NCBI GenBank assembly: GCA_021730635.1
Contig: JAJNNC010000011.1
Coordinates: forward strand, 1 to 64,000
Direction of reading: 5' to 3'
Length of the DNA stretch: 64,000 bases
Source of the DNA: Catalimonadaceae bacterium JC749
GTDB taxonomy: Bacteria > Bacteroidota > Bacteroidia > Cytophagales > Cyclobacteriaceae
The notes beneath the pieces were generated by a model, which searched no databases, was not told the DNA's origin, and was given only the letters and a program-made list of their open reading frames with translations. Shown here in pieces: positions 45,367 to 54,437 of this stretch. Numbering within the stretch: the stretch's first letter is position 1; every line of letters starts with the position of its first letter. A program made the position numbers and the translations under genes.

Positions 45367-46014
45367 ATGAAGATCAACTTATTTCCTTTAAAAAGATTTA
45401 CTTTGACAGTGCTGGTAGGATGCTTAAGTTTTAGTGTAATGGCTACAGACAAAGAAGATAATAAAGACGAGTCAACCATTTCTTTAAAACCTGGCAAAAC
45501 AAACGCAACAGTAGTTGTACGTTTCTTGAATATCTCAACCAGTGCTCCCGCCACTGTCAAAGTACTTGACAAGTATGGAGATACCATCTATCAGGAAGAT
45601 TTACTAGAAAAGGATAACCACATTAGAAAGTATAACTTCTCTAGTTTAAGGCCAGGTAAGTATTTCATGATCTTAAGCAGTGAAACAGGGGAAATACGCA
45701 AGCCTTTTATAGTAAGAGAAAATGGTAAGGTAAGTGAGGACTATAGTGAAGCTATTAAAAAATTTAAACCTATTATTTTAGAGAAACAGGAAGGAGAGCA
45801 AGTACGGGTAATGTTTAATAACAGCACCGGAGCCCCTTTGACAGTAAAATTAGTTGATAAAAAGGGCCGTATTTTATATAGGGAGGAAGTACAAGAAGAC
45901 CAAAACTACCTCAAAGCCTTCAATTTAAACAATATACCTTCTGGTCAATATGCATTGATGATCAATGGGTATGAATACCCTTATAGCTTTTACAAAGAAA
46001 TCCGTAAATTCTAA
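45367..46014 (+). CDS. Hypothetical secreted protein with two Ig-like repeats
   Basis: A 215-residue protein from the ATG at 45367; a TTG at 45313 is in frame but lies upstream of the -7 box. Signal peptide (FPLKRFTLTVLVGCLSFSVMA), then two similar modules of about 75 residues: the first with VRFLNISTSAPATVKVLDKYGDTIYQE and SLRPGKYFMIL, the second with VMFNNSTGAPLTVKLVDKKGRILYREE and NIPSGQYALMI. Both resemble the beta-sandwich of type IX sorting domains and of DUF3244-like proteins, but here they make up the whole protein. Function unknown; periplasmic or surface. A clear terminator follows. Confidence 0.85.
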   Translation: MKINLFPLKRFTLTVLVGCLSFSVMATDKEDNKDESTISLKPGKTNATVVVRFLNISTSAPATVKVLDKYGDTIYQEDLLEKDNHIRKYNFSSLRPGKYFMILSSETGEIRKPFIVRENGKVSEDYSEAIKKFKPIILEKQEGEQVRVMFNNSTGAPLTVKLVDKKGRILYREEVQEDQNYLKAFNLNNIPSGQYALMINGYEYPYSFYKEIRKF

Positions 46015-46399
46015 AAAATAGAGCTAGCCAAAGGCTCATTAGTCTTTGAGCTCGTGACAGGCAGCCTCTACAACTTATGTAGAGGCTTTTTTATTGGTTG
46101 AAAGAACTGTCCGGGAAATCTTTAGCGATCTGGTCAATACACCTGAGAGGCCGGAGCTATTGCGGAAGAAGTGGTGTAAAGAGGACGCCCTGGAAATCCA
46201 TTTGTGGAATTGATAAAGCAATACAAGAGTTGGCTGGGTCAGCCTAAAAGGCGTTGGCAGTCAGAGGCTGGTTTTGATATAGGAATAAAAACCTTTCACT
46301 GTTATGAAAAAGCCCGGTAAAAATTCCTGTCATAACTTTATGGAATCTGAAAACTTTTGGCCCATCTTGCCGTAAGCATTATTTCTTACCCTGCAATCC
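46015..46399. other. Intergenic, 385 bp
   Basis: It holds the terminator at 46064-46092. Between about 46100 and 46320 several frames give protein-like stretches broken by stops, possibly a decayed gene, but I could not match them to a family. The promoter of the MFS gene is not evident. Confidence 0.35.
46064..46092 (+). terminator. Rho-independent terminator
   Basis: GCCTCTACA (46064-46072) and TGTAGAGGC (46078-46086) form a perfect 9-bp stem with a 5-nt loop and are followed by TTTTTTATT. It lies 50 bp after the two-repeat protein. Confidence 0.9.
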
Positions 46400-47614
46400 A
46401 TGCTGAAAATATTGTCTCTATACAAGAAGGCTTTTGGAGGCCTGTCAGAAGCTGCCTGGATGCTGGCTTTGGTCATGTTCATCAACCGGGCGGGGTCCAT
46501 GGTATTTCCTTTTCTGAGCATTTATCTGACCAATGCCCTTGGTTATGGCATTCGTGAAGCCGGTATATTGCTGGCTACCTATGGACTTGGGGCCATGGCT
46601 GGGTCATTAGCCGGAGGCTGGCTTTCTGATAAAATGGGTAACTTCTGGGTACAGTTTCTCAGCTTGGTCGTCGGGGGATCTTTCTTTATGCTATTACCAG
46701 CCATCAGGAGTTTTGCCTACCTGCTGCCCGCTCTTTTCCTGACAAGCCTGATTGTGGAATGCCTGCGTCCGGCCAATACCGCTTCGGTCGCTTCTTATTC
46801 AAAACCTGAAAATGTCACCCGTTCGTTCTCGCTCAACCGCATGGCCATCAATCTTGGATTTTCTATGGGACCAGCCCTGGGTGGCTTGCTGGCTACGCAT
46901 TCTTATGCCTTGTTATTTTATGCCGATGGACTGACCTGTATTGTCGCCGGTATCTTTTTTTACTTTTATTTTAAGAAAAGAACGCCGAAAACTCCTGTTG
47001 CCACCGAGGTGGTAAATCCTGCCTTCAAAGCTACTTCCCCTTATCGGGATGCTGCTTTTGTGGTCTTCGTCTTGCTGACTACCGGTTATGCCATTGTCTT
47101 TTTTCAGCTTTTTAACACCCTGCCCATCTTTTACCGGGAGGTGCATCAACTCTCTGAAGGAACCATTGGCCTGTTACTCGGTCTCAATGGCCTGATTGTA
47201 TTTCTCTTTGAGATGATTCTGGTCAACTATCTGGAGCATAAGGTGAGTGTGGTAAGAATGATCATCATTGGTACTTTGCTTTGTGGTCTGTCTTTCGCCC
47301 TGCTCAACTTCAGCGCGGGAGTGCCCTTACTGGTGGTGGCTATGATTGTACTGAGTTTCGCAGAAATTATGGCCATGCCTTTTATGGTGACTTATGTAAT
47401 CAGACGTGCTGGCGATGGTAAAAAAGGAGCCTATATTGGATTGTATTCCCTGGCCTGGGCAAGTGCTTTTATGCTGGCCCCTTATTTAGGCACCACCCTG
47501 ATTGCGATGTCAGGATTTACCACGCTATGGTGGGCATCGGCTTTTTTTGCTTTGTTCATTGCTTTCCTGTACTACTTCAACCTGAGAGTGTCTAAAGCTG
47601 AAAAATACGCCTGA
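46400..47614 (+). CDS. MFS transporter
   Basis: A 404-residue, twelve-segment major-facilitator transporter. The start (ILSLYKKAFGGLSEAAWMLALVMFINRAGSMVFPFLSIYL) and GGWLSDKMGNFWVQFLS after segment 2 are characteristic of the drug/peptide-type (MdtH-like) group. It has no fused domains. It stands alone, convergent with an EamA permease 105 bp downstream. An efflux role is likely, but the substrate cannot be read. Confidence 0.9.
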   Translation: MLKILSLYKKAFGGLSEAAWMLALVMFINRAGSMVFPFLSIYLTNALGYGIREAGILLATYGLGAMAGSLAGGWLSDKMGNFWVQFLSLVVGGSFFMLLPAIRSFAYLLPALFLTSLIVECLRPANTASVASYSKPENVTRSFSLNRMAINLGFSMGPALGGLLATHSYALLFYADGLTCIVAGIFFYFYFKKRTPKTPVATEVVNPAFKATSPYRDAAFVVFVLLTTGYAIVFFQLFNTLPIFYREVHQLSEGTIGLLLGLNGLIVFLFEMILVNYLEHKVSVVRMIIIGTLLCGLSFALLNFSAGVPLLVVAMIVLSFAEIMAMPFMVTYVIRRAGDGKKGAYIGLYSLAWASAFMLAPYLGTTLIAMSGFTTLWWASAFFALFIAFLYYFNLRVSKAEKYA

Positions 47615-47720
47615 AAATCGCCATTATTAGGGAAGAGGTACGCAGCAACCCGGCTCCTGTATTTGGGCGATGCTAACTGATATCACGCTGATCTTCACGA
47701 TGCCACTTTACACACAGGGA

Positions 47721-48602
47721 CTATAAAGAAAGGGTGAGGATCCCCAGAACAGCCAGCAACCCCCCGGCCATTGCGATGAAGCTCACCCGCTCTTCAAAAT
47801 AGATAAAGGCAAGAACCATGGTGAGGACCGGATAGCAGGCAGAAAGAGCAACCATAATAGATCCACCGGTGCTATCAAGTCCGAGTCCGATATTTAGTAG
47901 AATACTACCTGTCTGCTGTGTCAGGGCAGCCCCAAGGATAAAAGGATTTTTGATGGAAGAGAAGAGTGTTATGCGATCCATTCCATAACGGCGTTTTATT
48001 GACAGCCCCAGTACCAAATAACAAACCAACAGGACACTGAATTGAAACAGACTCGCTACTTGCCAGCCCAGTAGACGGATGCCCTCAGCCAGCAGACCAT
48101 AACCGACCCCCCAGCAACAGGAAGCCAGTAAGGCGAAGAGTGGGCCTGAGGTTCCGATGTTTGGCTTGCGCTGTTGTGTTTTGGAAAACAAACCCGAAGC
48201 CGTCGCCACCCCAATCAACACCAGGCCTATACCAATACTTTGTTGCAGACTGAGTTGGGCCCCGAAAATCCCAATGGCAATAAGCAGGGTAACGGCCGGA
48301 TAGGTACTTGAAATAGCACTCACAATACCCACAGGACCCTGATGGAGGCCGATAAAAAAGAAAGTGGAAGCCAGAGCAATAAAGACACCGGCGCCGGCAG
48401 ACAGCAGTATGCCTGAAAAGTCTGGCAGGACAGGCTGACGAACAAAGAGGAGGTAATACAGTCCGAACAAGATAGCGCCTAGGCAATTCACCAGCACAGC
48501 AGCAAAGACAGGTTTGATGGTTTTGGTTGAACTGGCTATAAAAATATCGGCGACACCCCAGGCGATTGTCGTCAAAATACCGAAAGATATGATTAGTAGC
48601 AT
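47721..48602 (-). CDS. EamA family (DMT) transporter
   Basis: A 293-residue membrane protein with ten hydrophobic segments arranged as two EamA repeats: the first from residues 1 to 137 (IISFGILTTIAWGVADIFIA), the second from about 150 to 293 (PLFALLASCCWGVGYGLLAEG). The conserved Pro in VSAISSTYPAVTLLIAIGIFG and its repeat VALSACYPVLTMVLAFIYFEE are present. Drug/metabolite transporters of this type export amino acids, nucleobases or other small metabolites. It stands alone. Confidence 0.92.
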   Translation of the reverse strand: MLLIISFGILTTIAWGVADIFIASSTKTIKPVFAAVLVNCLGAILFGLYYLLFVRQPVLPDFSGILLSAGAGVFIALASTFFFIGLHQGPVGIVSAISSTYPAVTLLIAIGIFGAQLSLQQSIGIGLVLIGVATASGLFSKTQQRKPNIGTSGPLFALLASCCWGVGYGLLAEGIRLLGWQVASLFQFSVLLVCYLVLGLSIKRRYGMDRITLFSSIKNPFILGAALTQQTGSILLNIGLGLDSTGGSIMVALSACYPVLTMVLAFIYFEERVSFIAMAGGLLAVLGILTLSL

Positions 48603-48967
48603 GTGATGTCTGGGCTCATATCAAACACTGTTTTATTGAGACCTGAGCTGTTGAGAAAAGCCAGGAAGATATCCCATACTTACGTGCTAATCGGAACAGG
48701 GATACAAAATTTTATACAATCCGCAGCAGGCACATCCGGCAATCCAAGGCAAGGTGTGGAAGAGAACCTGACAGAGGCTCCATGGCTGCTTCAAGGTATT
48801 GCCTCCGGCATTTGTATGTTGTCTTATTAGGCAAATAATAGCCATTCACAGGAATACAGGAAGCGGCTGGGCTTTGATATTATTTTCAAAGTGTCCTATT
48901 TAATGAATTTATTTTTGTACCTTTTTTATGAAATTACTTCAGTACAGGCTATCATCAAAGAGGTACT
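48603..48967. other. Intergenic, 365 bp, with a -7 box
   Basis: It divides the minus-strand EamA gene from the plus-strand DRHyd/TPR gene. On the plus strand TATTTTTG at 48910-48917 is an exact -7 match and would start transcription near 48924, about 44 nt before the ATG at 48968. No gene is supported between. Confidence 0.45.
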
Positions 48968-50422
48968 ATGAGTACAGAAAAAAACCAAAAACGATGTTTT
49001 GTAGTCATGGGGTTTGGTACTAAGACCGATCTGGCCACCGGCCGGCTGCTCGATCTCAACAAATCATACCGGCTTTTGATCAAACCTGTGGTAGAAAACA
49101 AAGGGTTGATCTGCATTCGGGCTGATGAGATTCCCCACTCCGGCTCAATAGATGTTCGCATGTACCAGGAATTGTTACGCTCCGATGTTGTTATTGCAGA
49201 CCTCTCTACCGCCAATGTGAATGCTTTTTATGAATTGGGCATCCGGCATGCCCTTCGCCCGCGTACTACCATTGTTATTTCTGAAGATAAACTCACGTAT
49301 CCTTTTGATCTGAACCATGTCAAAATTACCAGTTATACGCATTTGGGAAAAGATATCGATTATGATGAAGTGATGCGATTCCGCAGCAAACTAGGTGAGA
49401 TGATTGATGCCGTTTTGTTAGACGAACAGCCAGACAGCCCCGTTTATACTTACCTGCACGAACTTGTGCCCCCATCCTTTCAGAAGCAGCCTGCCAATGC
49501 CATTGAAGAAGCAGCAGTGGAGGCATTCGGCAAAAAAAGTGCAGAGGAAAAACAATCGTACAGTGCCAGTAGCCAGGGTAATGCACAGGAAAATGAAACG
49601 TTAGCTTTACTGACCCAGCAAGGGGAGCAGGCACTCAAAGATAATAACTTTGTCCAGGCCAGATCCTTTTTTAAGACGGCTACCCTCTTGTGTCAGAAGA
49701 ATGTGGGAAATACAATCATTGCTAATGATGCTTACCTCATTCATCGCCTGGCACTGGCTACCTATAAAGCGGAGGAGCCCGCACCGATCCCAGCCCTCAA
49801 AGAAGCCCTTCAGCTATTGTCCCAGCTGGATCTGGATCATACCAATGACTCGGAAACGGTGGTGTTGGCAGGTGTGATTGAAAAACAGCTTTATGAAATG
49901 GAACAGGGTGAGGACCATCTTGCCAATGCCATTCTTTACTATGAGCGTGGATATTATTTGTTGAACAACCGTTACAATGGTATTAATCTGGCATTCTTAC
50001 TCAACTGTCGGGCCGATTCAACACTCGTCACGACAAAAGAAGAGCAAATAGCTGATATGGTCAATGCCAACCGTACCCGTCAGCGGGTTCTGATGATTTG
50101 TGAGAGGGAGTGGCATGCTATACACAATCTGAAAGATGAGAAAGCCAAAAAAGTAATCATGCTAGAGGATAGAGAACTTTCTTTAAGTCAGAAAGCTGTG
50201 GAAAATGAGCAGAAATTTTGGATCCTGGTCAACAAAGCTGAAGCTTATTTTGGTTTAGGAGCCTTGGAGGAATATAAAAAAGCCCTTGGCGAGGCCAAAA
50301 CCATCGAGCATGCTCCCTGGATGATGAACTCTTTTGAGCAGCAGCTCAACAGGCTTACCCTGTTGTTGGAGAAGCATGGGCATTTGTTAAATCCACCCTG
50401 GCCCAAAAGTGTTTTGGCATAA
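48968..50422 (+). CDS. DRHyd-like nucleotide-binding plus TPR (TRAFs-binding/DUF4071-like) protein
   Basis: A 484-residue cytosolic protein. Residues 1-150 form a Rossmann-like fold related to nucleoside deoxyribosyltransferases: it begins RCFVVMGFGTKTD, and the active-site-like motif SDVVIADLSTANVNAFYELGIRHAL contains Glu89, the position of the catalytic Glu. Residues ~200-470 are TPR helices (ALLTQQGEQALKDNNFVQARSFFK, ILVNKAEAYFGLGALEEYKKAL), as in the TRAFs-binding domain of animal ASK1 (MAP3K5). The same pair of domains sits at the N-terminus of ASK kinases. In bacteria such proteins are linked to defence or nucleotide signalling. No kinase, TIR or nuclease partner lies beside it. Fold good; function inferred. 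Confidence 0.75.
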   Translation: MSTEKNQKRCFVVMGFGTKTDLATGRLLDLNKSYRLLIKPVVENKGLICIRADEIPHSGSIDVRMYQELLRSDVVIADLSTANVNAFYELGIRHALRPRTTIVISEDKLTYPFDLNHVKITSYTHLGKDIDYDEVMRFRSKLGEMIDAVLLDEQPDSPVYTYLHELVPPSFQKQPANAIEEAAVEAFGKKSAEEKQSYSASSQGNAQENETLALLTQQGEQALKDNNFVQARSFFKTATLLCQKNVGNTIIANDAYLIHRLALATYKAEEPAPIPALKEALQLLSQLDLDHTNDSETVVLAGVIEKQLYEMEQGEDHLANAILYYERGYYLLNNRYNGINLAFLLNCRADSTLVTTKEEQIADMVNANRTRQRVLMICEREWHAIHNLKDEKAKKVIMLEDRELSLSQKAVENEQKFWILVNKAEAYFGLGALEEYKKALGEAKTIEHAPWMMNSFEQQLNRLTLLLEKHGHLLNPPWPKSVLA

Positions 50423-50703
50423 ACTCACATAGCTGTTTCTGCCAGGTATTCGTACAAAGAACAGAAAAAGTACCTGCTGTCCGAGTTTATGACAAGTACA
50501 GCAGGCAAACATACTCAGGTAGTATCTTAGTGGCATTTTGTCGTATTTTGATCTATCTGATAGTGCAGTACTACAGGCAGCCATAAAAACAATGGTTGAT
50601 TTCGTAACAATTTAACTCTGTCAAACCATCTTTTTTACTAGCGTTCTCACGGGAAGTATGAGTACAGACAGAACCAACTGTAAAGAGGGTTTAAATCTTT
50701 TAT

Positions 50704-52050
50704 TTAACGATGAGGTTTGTTGGCGGTTATGGGTAAGCCATGATCAGCACCATCAGTGCTCCCTTGCTGAATGACCCTGGCTGCCACCTTTCTACCCAAT
50801 GCCAGTCCTACCTCATTGTCAGTACGGAAATGGATGCCTGCCTGGAAACGGGATTCGGCAGCTTCTTTGGCTTTCCGCTGGAAATAGGCTCTTTCTGCCG
50901 GAAAGAAGTAGGAATACAGTTCACCCAATACGCCGCTGATGGCCGCATGTCCGGAAGGGTATCCTGGAAAAGGGGGCGTGTGTATGACTACCGGGCGGTA
51001 GGTGGTATCATACTGATCCGGGCGGATACCCCAATACGCATATTTAGCATCCCAGCAGGCTATCACACCATCATACATGGCAACAGCGGTGATGGCATAT
51101 AATCTGGCTGCCCGAGGTGGGTTCAGATGAAGGTTATACTCAAAGATTTTTTTGTGCAACAATTCGTCCCAGAAAGACTGACTGGCATAGAAAAATGCAT
51201 TCGACATGGAGCGGAAAGTTTGTTGATGGTTTTTCAGTTCCTCCATTTCATTAGCAAAGTCAGGAGGTGGAGCAGGACGAAACTGGCTACTGCTGTCCAG
51301 TACCACTGTTTTGCTAAGCCCTAAAAGAGGGGCCATAGGTTTTTCCCCCTGCCAGATGCCAGTTTGATGCGGCCTCTTCCCATCCCATACAGTGGCTGGA
51401 GAAAAGCCTTTCGTATGCTCCAGTTCTTTTTCGGCAATCTTTTTACCCAAGGCAAAGCCCGCACGGGTATCACTTGGAAAAGCCACACCGGCGGCAATCC
51501 GTGAGTTCATGACCTGCTGGGCGAGCCGTTGGACAGAATCAGCCATGGAAGGATAGAAATGAGCGATGAGGGTGACAGCCACCCCGGCAGCGACAGCTTG
51601 TTCGCAGGGATATGACGGGCTATCCGGCTTCACCCCATAAGCCTCTATCTGGCTATCAGCAGCAAAAGGTCTGGGACGTTGATAAGCATACTTGGTATCC
51701 CAGGCAGCGATGGTAGCATCGTAGATGGCTACACTGAGCAACATGTTTGCCAGGAAGCCATTGTAGGTGGTATCTGTCATCCATAAGCCATACATCATAT
51801 CATACCACCGGTAGCCAGGGGCTCCTGCATTCCAGTATAGGATCTGCTGCCAACCAGTAGAATCTAAAGCTTTTTGTAGGGCAAGTACCTGCGAAATTTC
51901 TTCCTCATAAGAGGAGGGGGGTGGTAAACGATAGTCTTTGCCGGAGGGAATGAACCAGGTTCTCCAATGACCAGCCGCAGGTTCTTGCTGAGCCTGTAGG
52001 GGAGCAGCCATGAGAAGGACAACGGCAAGGATAGCTATATTCTTTTTCAT
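50704..52050 (-). CDS. Duplicated vanadium-haloperoxidase/PAP2-like protein, secreted
   Basis: A 448-residue protein from the ATG at 52050, chosen over the ATG at 52134 because it starts the signal peptide (MKKNIAILAVVLLMAAPLQA) and lies just after a promoter. It contains two copies of the haloperoxidase/PAP2 core. The C-terminal copy has a full vanadate/phosphate site: KYAYWGIRP (Lys336, Arg343), PSGH at 365-368, and SRFQAGIHFRTD at 400-411 with Arg401 and His407. The N-terminal copy keeps KYAYQRPRP but has YPCEQ in place of PSGH and SRIAAGVAFPSD with Ala in place of His, so it is probably inactive. Active copy: phosphatase or haloperoxidase; cannot be decided. Confidence 0.88.
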   Translation of the reverse strand: MKKNIAILAVVLLMAAPLQAQQEPAAGHWRTWFIPSGKDYRLPPPSSYEEEISQVLALQKALDSTGWQQILYWNAGAPGYRWYDMMYGLWMTDTTYNGFLANMLLSVAIYDATIAAWDTKYAYQRPRPFAADSQIEAYGVKPDSPSYPCEQAVAAGVAVTLIAHFYPSMADSVQRLAQQVMNSRIAAGVAFPSDTRAGFALGKKIAEKELEHTKGFSPATVWDGKRPHQTGIWQGEKPMAPLLGLSKTVVLDSSSQFRPAPPPDFANEMEELKNHQQTFRSMSNAFFYASQSFWDELLHKKIFEYNLHLNPPRAARLYAITAVAMYDGVIACWDAKYAYWGIRPDQYDTTYRPVVIHTPPFPGYPSGHAAISGVLGELYSYFFPAERAYFQRKAKEAAESRFQAGIHFRTDNEVGLALGRKVAARVIQQGSTDGADHGLPITANKPHR

Positions 52051-52303
52051 AAAATGAGTATTTTTATACAAGAATATCGAATAAAGAAATACCCCGAAAG
52101 CTTGCGTCAACACACAGCGGATGATGGTATACAAACAACATCATGGTGACAACCAACGAAAAACATGGATCAACCAATTAGGGGTGAGTGCTATAGAAGA
52201 TATAATTTTGTTGTTTGACTTTTAAGTATTTTGCGTGCCACGAAGTCAATATGATAGATAGCAAAAAGGAAAAGCTTTGCTGAAGCCTTTCACAAGCAAA
52301 AAG
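52051..52303. other. Divergent intergenic region with promoters
   Basis: The region between the VHPO-like gene and the histidine kinase holds the minus-strand promoter at 52069-52099 and, on the plus strand, a perfect -7 box TAATTTTG at 52203-52210, about 95 bp before the kinase start. No -33 match was found for the latter. Confidence 0.4.
52069..52099 (-). promoter_or_regulatory. Promoter of the VHPO-like gene
   Basis: On the minus strand TTTC (52099-52096) precedes TATTCTTG (52076-52069) by 19 bp; the -7 box matches TAnnTTTG in seven of eight positions. The start would be near 52062, between the two candidate ATGs, which supports the ATG at 52050. Confidence 0.5.
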
Positions 52304-53341
52304 ATGAAGATAGCATTGGATAAAAAGCGGTTTAAACTTTACCTCCGGATTGGACTTGCTTATTTATTGCTATGGCTATTTGTTGATCTAGCAAGTCATC
52401 CTGAGTTGTTTTATCAATATTTTATAAATGAAGTTTGGCGGGCTGTTTATATTGTTTTTGTCAATTACCTGTTTTTCGAGTATACCCTTTCTCATTTGAG
52501 CAGGAAAAGAAAGTTTAAATCCCTCTTCCTGTTAGCAGTTCAGTTTTTTTTATATTCTTTCGGCTTGTATAGCTGGAGATCTATTGGCATTCAGTTACAT
52601 GTTTTTACCGCTTTCAAGACATACCCATCGTTGTCAGAAGGGATCGGTGATCAGTTCGGAGATGGGATATTCTCTATTTTCTTTTTTGGCATTATCAGGC
52701 ACATTTATGATTATATCAAATTAAAACAAGCAGCACAGCAGCTCCGCATTGAAAAGCAGCAAGCAGAATTGAACTATCTGAAGTCACAGACAAATCCGCA
52801 TTTCTTATTTAATACCCTGAATAATATCTATTCTTTGGCGAAAGATAAGTCTGACCTGGCTCCGGAATCTATTTTACGTCTGTCGAAAATATTGCGGTTT
52901 ATGCTGTATGAAACCAGTGGAGCCTATATAGCCATAGAACAGGAACTGAAAATTATGAGTGACTATATTGCCCTTGAGAAATTACGCTATGATGATACGT
53001 TACATGTCAATTTTAACTACGACATTGAAGATATGAAACAAGCCTTGCCACCACTCATGCTAATCCCGCTGGTGGAAAATGCGTTCAAACATGGTGTTTC
53101 TGAAACGCGGCATCATCCCTTTGTCGATATCCATCTGTCGGTGAATCAGCGGCAGTTAGCATTTTTTGTAAAAAATTCTACAGAAGCGTTTCCTGGAGAA
53201 CAGCCTGTAAAAGAAAATATCGGTCTTTCTAACCTGAGACGCCAACTGGAATTGCTCTATACAGATTACCAACTATCTGTTCAACAAGAGGAATCTATAT
53301 TTTCTGCCACTCTAAAAATTAATCTTGCAAGCCATGTCTAA
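52304..53341 (+). CDS. LytS-type sensor histidine kinase
   Basis: A 345-residue membrane kinase from the ATG at 52304; a TTG at 52277 is in frame but less likely. Hydrophobic segments lie at about 16-30, 45-60, 75-95 and 130-145 (YLRIGLAYLLLWLFVDLA, AVYIVFVNYLFFEYT, SLFLLAVQFFLYSFGLY). The kinase motif QTNPHFLFNTLNNIYSLA holds the phospho-acceptor His, and the HATPase part has LIPLVENAFKHG and NIGLSNLRRQLELLY. It overlaps the LytTR regulator gene by 8 bp. It is divergent from the VHPO-like gene, a possible target. Confidence 0.93.
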   Translation: MKIALDKKRFKLYLRIGLAYLLLWLFVDLASHPELFYQYFINEVWRAVYIVFVNYLFFEYTLSHLSRKRKFKSLFLLAVQFFLYSFGLYSWRSIGIQLHVFTAFKTYPSLSEGIGDQFGDGIFSIFFFGIIRHIYDYIKLKQAAQQLRIEKQQAELNYLKSQTNPHFLFNTLNNIYSLAKDKSDLAPESILRLSKILRFMLYETSGAYIAIEQELKIMSDYIALEKLRYDDTLHVNFNYDIEDMKQALPPLMLIPLVENAFKHGVSETRHHPFVDIHLSVNQRQLAFFVKNSTEAFPGEQPVKENIGLSNLRRQLELLYTDYQLSVQQEESIFSATLKINLASHV

Positions 53342-54032
53342 TAATATTAAGTGCATAATCATAGAGGATGAACCTTTGGCCGTAAAAGTTTTATCGGATT
53401 ATATTTTGCAGGTACCTTTTCTGGCATTACAAGGAACCTGTAAAGATGCGATTGCTGCCACCGACTACCTGCGGAAGCATGCTGTTGACCTTATTTTTTT
53501 GGATATTCATCTGCCTAAATTAAAAGGGATGGCTTTTTTAAAAACACTTCTCCATCCCCCTGCGGTCATCGTTACTACAGCTTATCATCAATATGCTGTA
53601 GAGGGGTTTAACTTAAACGTAACGGATTACTTGTTAAAACCATTTGATTTTGAGCGTTTTCTAATAGCAGTCAATAAAGTAAAAACAGCACATAGAGAAA
53701 AACCGGATCCTGATGAAAATCAAGCGGAAAAAGATTTTATCTTTCTTACTGTACAAAAAAAGAAAGTGAAAATTTTATTCTCAGAGATTGTCTATATTGA
53801 GAGTCAGCGGGAATATATCAAGATTATTACCACAAAACAGGTATATGTTTCTAAAATGAGTACGCATGAAATAGAGGCTCTCTTACCAGCAAAGCTTTTC
53901 AAAAGGATCCATCGTTCTTTTATCGTCTCCATCAGCAAGATTGAATCTTATACAGCCGAAATGGTCGAGGTAAATGGCATATCTATTCCTATTGGCAGGG
54001 GGTATAGAGACATTATTGAAAGCTTGTGGTAG
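53334..54032 (+). CDS. LytTR-family response regulator
   Basis: A 232-residue regulator from the ATG at 53334, overlapping the kinase stop by 8 bp. The receiver has IIIEDEP, the acceptor Asp in LIFLDIHLPKLKG and Lys in LLKPFDF. The C-terminal LytTR domain has IVYIESQREYIKIITT, RIHRSFIVSISKI and the closing PIGRGYRDII. It is a paralogue of the regulator at 35133-35837 and probably forms a separate pair. A lipoprotein gene lies 405 bp downstream on the same strand. Confidence 0.95.
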   Translation: MSNNIKCIIIEDEPLAVKVLSDYILQVPFLALQGTCKDAIAATDYLRKHAVDLIFLDIHLPKLKGMAFLKTLLHPPAVIVTTAYHQYAVEGFNLNVTDYLLKPFDFERFLIAVNKVKTAHREKPDPDENQAEKDFIFLTVQKKKVKILFSEIVYIESQREYIKIITTKQVYVSKMSTHEIEALLPAKLFKRIHRSFIVSISKIESYTAEMVEVNGISIPIGRGYRDIIESLW

Positions 54033-54437
54033 TACCCATGGAGAGAAAGTACAGCATACAGACTGTTGACAGGATCGTCATGAATGAATACTGCCGCTCG
54101 CTTCCATGTATAAAAGTGATGATATCACCACTAGCAGGCAAGATAATGTAATGAGAAGGGGAAGAACATGACCTCCCAGGTTGAGGTGGGATAGGACTTA
54201 CTAACGAAACATAAGACCGGAATAGGTCGACATCCGGTAGACTGTCACCAACAACAAGCCCTGATTTTTGTAGAAATACCGGGTTTTAGTCTTTATTACT
54301 TACCATCAATCCCTTTTTTTACTCACTATGCCCTGATGAATTCATATGACTCCTTCATTTTTCTTACTCAGACATAAGACAGGCAGTTTTTCAATTTTTT
54401 ACCACCCGGTTTTACTTTTTTTTTGCCAAAAAAACTT
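54033..54437. other. Intergenic, 405 bp
   Basis: It holds the promoter of the lipoprotein gene, whose A/T-rich flank (54290-54437) contains TACTTTTT (-7-like). No gene is supported. Confidence 0.4.

Noticed and set aside
46097-46320. Possible decayed gene between terminator and MFS gene
   Set aside because: Several frames give short plausible stretches but none could be aligned to a family by eye.
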